Source of the DNA: Stutzerimonas stutzeri
GTDB taxonomy: Bacteria > Pseudomonadota > Gammaproteobacteria > Pseudomonadales > Pseudomonadaceae
Direction of reading: 5' to 3'
NCBI RefSeq assembly: GCF_002890915.1
Contig: NZ_POUT01000016.1
Location: 1 to 64,000, forward strand
DNA: 64,000 nucleotides
Shown here: piece by piece, positions 45,295-52,346 of the stretch
Numbering within the stretch: the stretch's first letter is position 1
Layout: every line of letters starts with the position of its first letter
Notes under the pieces: generated by a model
Databases searched by the model: none
The model's input: only the letters and a program-made list of their open reading frames with translations
Told to the model about the DNA's origin: nothing
Made by a program: the position numbers and the translations under genes

Positions 45295-45822
45295 ATACAG
45301 CCCCCGGAATAAACCCACCCTCCGGCGTCAAGCCGTTCAGTTGGACGATGGGCTTCAAGCTTTGGCAGCCCTTCGGCCTGCATCGCCGCGAGGGCGCGCC
45401 TCCCACAGGTCCGGTGTGCACCGGCTGCTTTCGTGGAAGGCCGCCGCCGACGACGACCGGCCGCTGTTCCGGCGCCGCCAGGGCTGAACACAGACCCCGG
45501 AATAAATCCACCCTCCGGCGTCAAGCCGTTCAGTTGGACGATGGGCTTCAAGCTTTGGCAGCCCTTCGGACTGCATCGCCGCGAGGGCGCGCCTCCTACA
45601 GGCCAGGTGTGCGCCGGCTGCTTTCGTGGGAGGCCGCCGCCGACGACGACCGGCCGCTGTTCCGGCGCCGCCAGGGCTGAACACAGCCCCCGGAATAAAC
45701 CCAGCCTCCGGGTCATGCCGTTCAGTTGGACGATGGGCTTCAAGCTTTGGCAGGCCTTCGGCCTGCATCGCCGCGAGGGCGCGCCTCCTGCAGGCCCGGT
45801 GTGCGCCGGCTGCTTTCGTGGG
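45245..45822. repeat. Three tandem copies of a 193-bp unit that includes the DUF934 gene end
   Basis: Units run 45245-45437, 45438-45630 and 45631-45822 (193, 193 and 192 bases), about 95 percent identical by eye. Each begins with the final codons of the DUF934 gene including the stop, then GTTCAGTTGGACGATGGGCT, then a REP-like hairpin (GCCGCGAGGGCGCGCCTCC with CTGCTTTCGTGGGAGG). A degenerate further copy of the REP-like part is visible at about 45888-45917. Long open frames inside the array arise only because the unit length leaves few stops. The array fills the gap 45295-45925. Confidence 0.92.
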
Positions 45823-45925
45823 AGGCCCGACCTCGGGGCGATGCTTTTCACGCTGCAGGTCTCAGGATTTCGGCAGTCCTGCTGCCCGTATCACCGCGAG
45901 GACGTGCCGCCCACAGGGGGCCCGC

Positions 45926-46027
45926 TTACTGGTACATCCAGAAGTTGGGATGGTCGACCGGAACGGTAGCCACGACGGCCTTCTTGGCGAAGGCGACCTG
46001 CATGATTTTTTCAGCCAGCTTCTTCAT
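45926..46027 (-). CDS. Small protein, 33 residues
   Basis: ATG 46027 has GAGGA eight bases upstream. The 33-residue product starts MKKLAEKIMQVAFAKKAVVA and ends DHPNFWMYQ. It is basic and amphipathic at the N-terminus and aromatic at the end. It stands 102 bases after the YhdH-like gene on the same strand, directly beside the tandem repeat. I do not recognise a family, but codon use and the ribosome site look genuine. Confidence 0.5.
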   Translation of the reverse strand: MKKLAEKIMQVAFAKKAVVATVPVDHPNFWMYQ

Positions 46028-46129
46028 GAGCGATTTCCTCGGTTGCGATCAGGAATGGTCGCCAGGATCCGCCAACCGGGTCGGCCGGTGAAATTCATTG
46101 CGGCTATCGCTCCGATAAACGCTCGCGCT

Positions 46130-47125
46130 TCAATCCAGCCGCACCAGCACACGGCCCACCTGCCCGCCCGCCAGGATGCGCTCGATGGCTTCGGGCAATT
46201 GCTCCAGACCGATTTCATGGACCAGTTCGTCGAGGTTGGCCAGCTTCCACTGCAGCGAAAGCTTGTCCCACATCGACGCCTTGACCACCAGCGGAATCTC
46301 CACCGAATCGACGCCCAGCAGATTGACGCCGCGCAGGATGAACGGCAGCACGCTGGCCTGGAAATGAGTACCCGCGGTGAGTCCACAGCAGGCCACGCTG
46401 GCGCCGCGCTGCAGCGACTTGACCACGTTGAACAGGATATCGCCGCCCACGGTATCCACCGCACCAGCCCATTGTTCCTTGAGCAGCGGCTTCTCCACGC
46501 CGGCCTGCAGCGCGGCACGCTCGACAATCTGGCTGGCGCCCAGGCGCGTGAGGAATTGGGCCTGATCCGCCTTGCCGGTCACCGCCGCCACCTTGTAGCC
46601 GAGGCTGGCCAGCAGTGCCACCGCGATGCTGCCGACGCCGCCCGTGGCACCGGTGACCAGCACGGGCGCCTCGCCCGGCTCCAGCCCCGCCTGCTCGAGC
46701 TTGTCCACGCATAGCGCCGCGGTCAGCCCCGCTGTGCCAAGGACCATCGCCTCGCGCAGCGACAGACCCTGGGGCCGCTTGATCACCCAGGCCGCCGGCA
46801 CCCGGATGTACTGGCCGAAGCCGCCCGCGGTGTTCATGCCCAGGTCGTAGCCGGTGACGATCACCTCGTCGCCTTCGGCGAATTCCGCGACGCCGGACGC
46901 GGCGACGACGCCCGCTGCATCGATCCCGGGGGTATGCGGATAGCTGCGGGTAACCCCGCGGTTGCCGCTGGCCGACAGTGCATCCTTGAAGTTCAGCGAG
47001 GAATAGCGCACCCGGATGAGCACCTCGCCGACCGGCAGGTCGTCGATGCCGCGCTCGACGATCCGGGTTTCGAAACGGCCTTCGGCCGTCTCGCTGACTT
47101 GCAATGCCTTGAAGCTGCCCATCAT
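46130..47125 (-). CDS. YhdH/AcuI-type NADPH-dependent acryloyl-CoA reductase/quinone oxidoreductase
   Basis: A 331-residue zinc-free MDR-family reductase. The catalytic-domain motif YSSLNFKDALSASGN and the Rossmann motif LVTGATGGVGSIAVALL are those of YhdH/AcuI, which reduces acryloyl-CoA to propionyl-CoA with NADPH, a protective step when acrylate or dimethylsulfoniopropionate is metabolised. It lies 12 bases after sohB and is probably cotranscribed. Two adjacent ATGs (47125 and 47122) are possible; GAGGAG spacing slightly favours the second. Confidence 0.9.
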   Translation of the reverse strand: MMGSFKALQVSETAEGRFETRIVERGIDDLPVGEVLIRVRYSSLNFKDALSASGNRGVTRSYPHTPGIDAAGVVAASGVAEFAEGDEVIVTGYDLGMNTAGGFGQYIRVPAAWVIKRPQGLSLREAMVLGTAGLTAALCVDKLEQAGLEPGEAPVLVTGATGGVGSIAVALLASLGYKVAAVTGKADQAQFLTRLGASQIVERAALQAGVEKPLLKEQWAGAVDTVGGDILFNVVKSLQRGASVACCGLTAGTHFQASVLPFILRGVNLLGVDSVEIPLVVKASMWDKLSLQWKLANLDELVHEIGLEQLPEAIERILAGGQVGRVLVRLD

Positions 47126-47137
47126 GGTTCTCCTCGA

Positions 47138-48160
47138 TTATTGCCAGAATCGTTGTTCGTTCAGGCGGCTCCAGCCCTTCACCAGGCCGTGTTCCATGAC
47201 CGCGCTGGCAGCCATGCCGAAGCGCTCGGGCAGGCTCTTCTTCTCGACGTAATGCAGCTGGAACAGTTCCGCCTCATGGGCGCGCTCGGCGAGGTACTGG
47301 TCGCTGGTCTTGATCTCGTCCGCCAGATGCTTGCCCAGTGCGGAAATGCCGAGCCAGACCTCGCCCGTCGCCACATCGTCTATGGAAACCTGCTGGCGAT
47401 AGCGGGCGACGAAGTTCTTGAACAGTTCGTGGGTCGTCTCCAGGTCTTCCTGGAACTTCTCCCGGCCTTTCTCGGTGTTCTCGCCGAACACGGTCAGCGT
47501 TCGCTTGTACTCGCCGGCGGTCAGCACCTCGAAGTCGACGTCATGCTTCTTCAGCAGGCGATGGAGATTGGGTAGCTGGGCGACCACACCGATCGAGCCG
47601 AGAATGGCGAAAGGTGCGGTGAGTATCCTGTCGCCGATGCAGGCCATCATGTAGCCGCCGCTGGCCGCCACCTTGTCGACACAAACGGTCAGCGGCACGC
47701 CCGCATCACGTATGCGCACCAGTTGAGAGGCCGCCAGGCCGTAACCATGGACCATGCCGCCGCCGCTTTCCAGACGCAGGACCACCTCGTCCTGCGGCGT
47801 CGCCAGCGTCAACAACGCGGTCACCTCGTGGCGCAGGCTGTCCACCGCCGAGGCGCGGATGTCGCCGTCGAAGTCGAGCACGAAGACCCGCGAGGGCGTT
47901 TCCGTCTTCTTCGCCTGCTTGGCGGCCTTCGCCTCCCGCTTGCGCAGCGCCTTGAACTGATCCTTCTCCAGCAGCGCCTGCTCCAGGCGTTCGCGCATCG
48001 ATTTGTAGAACTCGTTGAGCTTGTGCACCTCCAGGTGCCCGGCGCCCTGTTTGCTGCGGCCACGCCGCAGCGATGCCAACGCAATGAGCACGATCACAAT
48101 GGCCACCACCAGCGTGACGGTCTTGGCCAGAAAGCTGGCGTAGTCGGCAAGAAATTCCAC
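47138..48160 (-). CDS. sohB: Inner-membrane peptidase SohB
   Basis: A 340-residue member of the signal-peptide-peptidase SppA/S49 family. One N-terminal membrane helix (KTVTLVVAIVIVLIALASL) anchors a periplasmic protease with the Ser-Lys dyad Ser167 (VAASGGYMMACIGD) and Lys219 (AGEYKRTLT). The extra basic linker (KREAKAAKQAKK) is usual for SohB. GTG 48160 is chosen because AGGAGGGG is directly upstream. The open frame starts 21 codons earlier without a ribosome site. It leads the sohB-yhdH pair. Confidence 0.92.
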   Translation of the reverse strand: MEFLADYASFLAKTVTLVVAIVIVLIALASLRRGRSKQGAGHLEVHKLNEFYKSMRERLEQALLEKDQFKALRKREAKAAKQAKKTETPSRVFVLDFDGDIRASAVDSLRHEVTALLTLATPQDEVVLRLESGGGMVHGYGLAASQLVRIRDAGVPLTVCVDKVAASGGYMMACIGDRILTAPFAILGSIGVVAQLPNLHRLLKKHDVDFEVLTAGEYKRTLTVFGENTEKGREKFQEDLETTHELFKNFVARYRQQVSIDDVATGEVWLGISALGKHLADEIKTSDQYLAERAHEAELFQLHYVEKKSLPERFGMAASAVMEHGLVKGWSRLNEQRFWQ

Positions 48161-48258
48161 GTACCCCTCCTCGGTGAGATTCAGTCGCCGGCAGTTTTCC
48201 ACTGGGCGCCAAGCCGCCAGCATACCGGCGCCCCCGTGCCTGAGCCAGTCGGGAACAA

Positions 48259-48276
48259 TTCAAACAAACGTTCGAA
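48259..48276. promoter_or_regulatory. Operator-like imperfect palindrome, PsrA/TetR style
   Basis: TTCAAACAAACGTTCGAA is an imperfect dyad with outer arms TTC/GAA and inner AAC/GTT. CAAAC-N4-GTTCG is close to the PsrA consensus (G/C)AAAC-N2-4-GTTT(G/C) for fatty-acid control in pseudomonads. It lies directly before a -35 hexamer in the gap between sohB and the phosphatase gene. Confidence 0.45.
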
Positions 48277-48282
48277 TTATCG

Positions 48283-48311
48283 TTGACACTCCCAAATGAT
48301 GTCCCTACCCT
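48283..48311 (+). promoter_or_regulatory. Candidate sigma-70 promoter of the phosphatase-SCP2 operon
   Basis: A perfect TTGACA at 48283-48288 is followed after 17 bases by TACCCT at 48306-48311. The start codon is 32 bases further. The weak -10 suggests dependence on an activator, and a dyad lies immediately upstream. Confidence 0.5.
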
Positions 48312-48342
48312 CGCGAAAAAACAGAGCCAGCCGGAGCAGAGC

Positions 48343-49044
48343 ATGGGCAGTATCTACCTGATCAGACATGGTCAGGCGTCTTTCGGCGCAGAGAACTACG
48401 ATGTGCTGTCCCCCCTCGGTTACCGGCAATCGGAGGCGCTGGGCGATTACCTGGCCCAGCTCGATATCGGCTTCGATCGCTGCCTCGCCGGGGAACTGAA
48501 CCGCCAGCAGGATACGGCCCGCGCCACGCTCTCCAGGCTGGGCGGAAGTCGGCCCGAACTGGAGATCGATGCCGCCTTCAACGAATTCCATGCCGACGCG
48601 GTGATCCGTGCGCACCTGCCCGAGCTGCTCGAATTCGAACCGAACGCCATGCACATCCTGCGCAACGCCGCCGATCACCGTGCCGACTTCCAGCGCCTGT
48701 TCAGCCATGTCGTGCATCGCTGGATCTCCGGCGAGCACGAGAAGGACGAACTGGAGAGCTGGCAGGGTTTTCTCGACCGCGTTCGCGGCGGCCTGGAGCG
48801 GGTGCTGGAAAGCGCGGGCAAGCATGATCGAATCGCCATCTTCACGTCTGGCGGAACCATTACCGCACTGCTTCAATTGATCATCGGCGTGCCGCCGGTC
48901 AAGGCGTTCGAGATGAACTGGCAGATCGTCAACACCTCGCTCAGCCTGCTGAAATTCCGCGACCGTGAGGTCGCCCTGGCTTCCTTCAACAGTCATGCGC
49001 ATCTGCAACTGTTGAAGAATCCGGAGCTCGTCACCCACAGATGA
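48343..49044 (+). CDS. Histidine phosphatase superfamily protein
   Basis: A 233-residue phosphoglycerate-mutase-like phosphatase. The catalytic RHG motif is in YLIRHGQASFG (Arg8, His9); further conserved parts are GYRQSEALGDYLAQL, an ELNRQQDTA stretch, EFHAD for the acid, and FTSGGTITALLQL with the second catalytic region (SGG in place of the common SHG, so the second His is absent). It is probably a phosphatase of small molecules or protein in the cytoplasm. ATG 48343 with GGAGCA is preferred. It precedes the SCP2 gene by 59 bases. Confidence 0.87.
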   Translation: MGSIYLIRHGQASFGAENYDVLSPLGYRQSEALGDYLAQLDIGFDRCLAGELNRQQDTARATLSRLGGSRPELEIDAAFNEFHADAVIRAHLPELLEFEPNAMHILRNAADHRADFQRLFSHVVHRWISGEHEKDELESWQGFLDRVRGGLERVLESAGKHDRIAIFTSGGTITALLQLIIGVPPVKAFEMNWQIVNTSLSLLKFRDREVALASFNSHAHLQLLKNPELVTHR

Positions 49045-49103
49045 GCTCAGCCCATAGCGGCCCAAGGCTGCGTGTTACCCCTAACGTCCAAAAGGAAATT
49101 CCC

Positions 49104-49418
49104 ATGAGCAATGTCGCCGAGACCTTCAAAGGCATGCAGTCGAAGTTCAACCCCAGCGCCGCTGCCGGCCTGGATCTGGTCTTCCAGTTCAACATCACCG
49201 ATGCCGAGAATTACTACCTGGTCGTCAAGGACGGCACCTGCGACCTGCAGCAGGGCGATTCCAGCGACGCCAACGTCACCCTGATCATGGACAGCGAAAC
49301 CATGCAGGGCATCGTCAGCGGCGAGACCGACGGCATGCAGGCCTTCATGGGCGGCAAGCTGCGCGCCGAAGGCGACATGATGCTGGCCCTGAAGCTCAGC
49401 GAGCTGTTCCCGGCCTGA
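49104..49418 (+). CDS. SCP2 sterol-binding domain protein
   Basis: A 104-residue single SCP2 domain: MQSKFNPSAAAGLDLVFQFN, YYLVVKDGTCDLQQGDSSDA and GIVSGETDGMQAFMGGKLRA. Bacterial SCP2 proteins bind acyl-CoA or other lipids in a hydrophobic tunnel. AAAGGA precedes ATG 49104. It follows the histidine phosphatase and ends at a strong terminator, so the two form a short operon beside the LvaA-like kinase genes. Confidence 0.93.
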   Translation: MSNVAETFKGMQSKFNPSAAAGLDLVFQFNITDAENYYLVVKDGTCDLQQGDSSDANVTLIMDSETMQGIVSGETDGMQAFMGGKLRAEGDMMLALKLSELFPA

Positions 49419-49443
49419 GGCGCGAGCCGGTAGCCGCGAGACG

Positions 49444-49473
49444 AAAAAACCGAAGCCCGGCTTCGGTTTTTTT
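49444..49473 (+). terminator. Rho-independent terminator
   Basis: AAAAAACCGAAGC-CCG-GCTTCGGTTTTTT is a perfect stem with a U-run, 26 bases after the SCP2 stop. The A-tract makes it work in both directions. Confidence 0.93.
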
Positions 49474-49551
49474 ATGCCGGCGAACCGGCCATCTGCGAAT
49501 CAGGGCCCTTGATTGGCCGGCAACACTCCGGCCAATAACGGCCGGCAGCGC

Positions 49552-49580
49552 TTGGTCCCGGGCACCGCGAGCATTAGATT
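49552..49580 (+). promoter_or_regulatory. Candidate promoter of the kinase-SDR operon
   Basis: TTGGTC at 49552-49557 and TAGATT at 49575-49580 are 17 bases apart, 43 bases before the kinase start and after the terminator. GGCCGG/CCGGCC repeats at 49516-49545 lie just upstream. Confidence 0.4.
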
Positions 49581-49623
49581 GTTGAATCATCTTGGGCACC
49601 GAACATAAGCAGAAGGGATAACA

Positions 49624-50691
49624 ATGGCGCTTACCGATCAAAGCACCGGTGTTCGCGCGGGCGAGGAATTGCCCGCCGACGTCATCGACCAGTACCTCAA
49701 GGCGCATATCCCGGGTCTGGAGGGGACGCCGCGGATTTCCCAGTTCCCCGGCGGCGCATCGAACCTGACCTACCTGCTGCAATACCCCGGCCTGGACCTG
49801 GTATTGCGCCGCCCACCGTTCGGCCACAAGGCCAAGTCCGCCCACGATATGGGCCGCGAGTACCGCATTCTCAATCAGCTCAACGCAGGCTTTCCTTACT
49901 GCCCCAAGGCATATGTCTATTGCACCGACGAATCGGTGATCGGCGCCGAGTTCTATGTGATGGAGCGCGTCAACGGCATCATCCTGCGCTCGGAGCTGCC
50001 GCCGGAGCTGAATTTCGACGAATCCCAGACCCGCGCCCTGTGCGAAAGCTTCATCGACAAGTTCGTCGAACTGCACAACGTCGATTACCAGGCCTGCGGG
50101 CTCGGCGATCTGGGCAAGCCGGAAGGCTATGTGAAGCGCCAGATCGAAGGTTGGAGCGAGCGCTACGAACGCGCCATGACCCCGGACGCGCCGGCCTGGG
50201 ACGCGGTCAAGGCCTGGCTGAAGGACAAGATGCCGGCCGACCACCCCAAGCCTGGGATCATTCACAACGACTACCGTTTCGACAACGTGATCCTCAACCC
50301 GGACAACCCGATGCAAATCATCGGCGTGCTGGACTGGGAAATGACCACCATCGGCGATCCGCTGATGGACCTGGGCAACACCCTCGCCTACTGGATCGAG
50401 GCCAACGATCCGCCGCCGATGCAGGCGATGCGCCGGCAGCCCAGCCATCTGCCCGGCATGCATACCCGGCAGGGCTTCGTCGACTACTACGCCCAGCGCG
50501 CCGGCATCGAAATCCCCTGCATCGACTTCTATTACACCTACGGCCTGTTCCGCCTGGCTGGAATCGTCCAGCAGATCTATTACCGCTTCCATCACGGCCA
50601 GACCCAGGACAAGCGTTTTGCCCAGTTCATCCAGATGAACAAGCTGCTCGAATACAAGGCCCTGCAAGTGATCGGGCAATCGAAGCTCTGA
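49624..50691 (+). CDS. APH-family phosphotransferase, LvaA/ACAD10-kinase-like
   Basis: A 355-residue kinase of the aminoglycoside-phosphotransferase fold. The catalytic motif HNDYRFDNVILN has His214 and Asp216, and the metal-binding DWEMTTIGDP has Asp237. The N-terminal part (QFPGGASNLTYLLQYPGLDL, VLRRPPFGHKAKSAHDMGRE) is that of acyl-CoA-dehydrogenase-associated kinases, not of drug-resistance enzymes. Relatives such as LvaA of P. putida and human ACAD10/11 phosphorylate 4-hydroxyacyl-CoA. A similar role in catabolism of hydroxy fatty acids is likely. It is followed by an SDR gene, again as in that pathway. AAGGGA precedes ATG. Confidence 0.88.
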   Translation: MALTDQSTGVRAGEELPADVIDQYLKAHIPGLEGTPRISQFPGGASNLTYLLQYPGLDLVLRRPPFGHKAKSAHDMGREYRILNQLNAGFPYCPKAYVYCTDESVIGAEFYVMERVNGIILRSELPPELNFDESQTRALCESFIDKFVELHNVDYQACGLGDLGKPEGYVKRQIEGWSERYERAMTPDAPAWDAVKAWLKDKMPADHPKPGIIHNDYRFDNVILNPDNPMQIIGVLDWEMTTIGDPLMDLGNTLAYWIEANDPPPMQAMRRQPSHLPGMHTRQGFVDYYAQRAGIEIPCIDFYYTYGLFRLAGIVQQIYYRFHHGQTQDKRFAQFIQMNKLLEYKALQVIGQSKL

Positions 50692-50747
50692 AGCCAACCC
50701 ACTGCCTGTGGCCTGCCACGGGAACGAACAAGAAAAGAGGAACGACC

Positions 50748-51515
50748 ATGTCCAAGACCACCCTGTTCGACCTTGACGGCAAGATCGCCTTCGTATCCGG
50801 CGCCAGCCGCGGTATCGGCGAGGCCATCGCCAAGCTGCTCGCCCAGCAAGGCGCCCACGTGATCGTCTCCAGCCGCAAGCTCGAGGGCTGCCAGGCGGTC
50901 GCCGACGCCATCGTCGCCGCTGGCGGCAAGGCAACCCCGGTGGCTTGCCATATTGGCGAGATGGAACAGATCCAGGCGGTGTTCGCCCGGATTCGCGAGG
51001 AGTTCGGTCGCCTCGACATCCTGGTCAATAACGCCGCTACCAACCCGCAGTTCTGCCACATCCTCGATACCGACGTATCGGCGTTCCAGAAGACCGTCGA
51101 CGTGAACATCCGCGGCTACTTCTACATGTCGATCGAGGCCGGCAAGCTGATGCGCGAGCACGGCGGCGGCAGCATCATCAACGTCGCCTCCATCAATGGC
51201 GTGTCGCCGGGGAATTTCCAGGGCATCTATTCCGTCACCAAGGGCGCCGTGATCAACATGACCAAGGCCTTCGCCAAGGAATGCGCGCAGTTCGGCATCC
51301 GTTGCAACGCGCTGCTGCCCGGCCTGACCGACACCAAGTTCGCCTCGGCGCTGGTCAAGAACGACTCGATTCTGCAAACGGCCCTGCAGCACATTCCGCT
51401 GAGCCGCGTCGCTCAGCCAAGCGAAATGGCCGGGGCCGTGCTCTATCTGGCCAGCGATGCCTCGAGCTACACCACCGGCGTCTCGCTGAACGTCGACGGC
51501 GGCTACCTGGCCTGA
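50748..51515 (+). CDS. Short-chain dehydrogenase/reductase
   Basis: A 255-residue NAD(P)-dependent oxidoreductase with TGxxxGxG-type SGASRGIG near the N-terminus, LVNNAATNP, catalytic Ser in INVASINGVS and the YSVTKGAV motif (Tyr-x-x-x-Lys), and a C-terminal NVDGGYLA. It resembles 3-hydroxyacyl-CoA or 3-oxoacyl reductases. AAGAGGA precedes ATG 50748. Cotranscription with the LvaA-like kinase suggests action on the same hydroxyacyl substrate. Confidence 0.93.
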   Translation: MSKTTLFDLDGKIAFVSGASRGIGEAIAKLLAQQGAHVIVSSRKLEGCQAVADAIVAAGGKATPVACHIGEMEQIQAVFARIREEFGRLDILVNNAATNPQFCHILDTDVSAFQKTVDVNIRGYFYMSIEAGKLMREHGGGSIINVASINGVSPGNFQGIYSVTKGAVINMTKAFAKECAQFGIRCNALLPGLTDTKFASALVKNDSILQTALQHIPLSRVAQPSEMAGAVLYLASDASSYTTGVSLNVDGGYLA

Positions 51516-51522
51516 CCGGTAC

Positions 51523-51554
51523 GCCCCGGCGGAAAGCGTGAAGCCCGCCGGGGC
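51523..51554. terminator. Hairpin shared by two converging genes
   Basis: GCCCCGGCGG and CCGCCGGGGC flank 12 bases exactly between the SDR stop and the rhodanese-ankyrin stop on the other strand. It is suited to end both transcripts, though it has no T-run. Confidence 0.6.
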
Positions 51555-52346
51555 TCAGGCAGCGGTATGACGCAGCAGTTTCAGGCAGGCAACGGATGCC
51601 GCCAGCTCCACGGCACGCATGTCGTCGAAATTCTTCAGCTGAGGGTCTGCCCCCGCCTCCAGCAATAGCTGCAACAGTTGCGGCCGATCGCTGGAAGCGG
51701 TGTACATCAGCGCCGTGGCGCCGGCGTCGTTGCGGTTGTCGAGCTCGGCCCCGGCGTCGATCAGGTCCTGCAGCAGTCCAGCGTCGCGGGAAACACAGGC
51801 CAGCCACAGCGCGGTATTGCCGTCATCGTTGCGGGCATGGACGTCCACCCCGAAACCGAGCAGCTCCCTGGCCAAGGCGCGCTGCCCCTGCAGGGCGGCC
51901 CGCATCAACGGTGTCAGGCCGTGCAGGCGCGGTGCATCGAGGTTGGCAGGATCGAATTGCCATTCGGCGAGGAAGGCCAGCAGCTCGGGACTGCCGGTTG
52001 TTCCGGACACGTTCGCGGAGGGTTCCAGCAACGCGGTGGCCAGCGGCCGGTAGCCGCCGTCGACGCTGTAGACCCTGCGGAAGCGAAAGTCGGAAAACAT
52101 CTGGGCGAAGGTCCTGCTCGCGTTGCCGTGGTAGCAATAGATCAGCACTGGCGCATCCTTGGCCAGGCGATCGAGCCAGACCGCCACGCGGTCCTCGCTC
52201 AGGTGCATGGCACCTTCCAGGTGCTCTTGCCTGTAGCTGTGGGCATCACGCACATCGAACAGGGCCAGGCCCGGCTCGGAGCGGATCAGGACCGCGGCGT
52301 CGGGCGCGCACAGGCATTGATATGGAAACCGTTCGGCACTGCTCAT
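51555..52346 (-). CDS. Rhodanese-ankyrin fusion protein
   Basis: A 263-residue protein. The N-terminal rhodanese domain (about 10-105) has the active-site loop YCYHGNASR with the catalytic Cys in the class associated with GlpE-like sulfurtransferases. Three ankyrin repeats follow (HGLTPLMRAALQGQRALARE, DDGNTALWLACVSRDAGLLQ, AGATALMYTASSDRPQLLQL). GlpE-like rhodanese moves sulfane sulfur to acceptors such as cyanide or thioredoxin; ankyrin repeats bind proteins. Its ATG overlaps the stop of the SagB-like gene, so the proteins are co-translated and probably interact. Confidence 0.88.
   Translation of the reverse strand: MSSAERFPYQCLCAPDAAVLIRSEPGLALFDVRDAHSYRQEHLEGAMHLSEDRVAVWLDRLAKDAPVLIYCYHGNASRTFAQMFSDFRFRRVYSVDGGYRPLATALLEPSANVSGTTGSPELLAFLAEWQFDPANLDAPRLHGLTPLMRAALQGQRALARELLGFGVDVHARNDDGNTALWLACVSRDAGLLQDLIDAGAELDNRNDAGATALMYTASSDRPQLLQLLLEAGADPQLKNFDDMRAVELAASVACLKLLRHTAA

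Noticed and set aside
45245..45822. CRISPR array
   Set aside because: The units are 193 bases, adjoin without spacers and contain the end of a gene.
45240..45851. 203-codon minus-strand frame and several related frames in the repeat array
   Set aside because: They arise from the tandem 193-bp unit, whose length leaves stops out of some frames. No ribosome site or domain is present.
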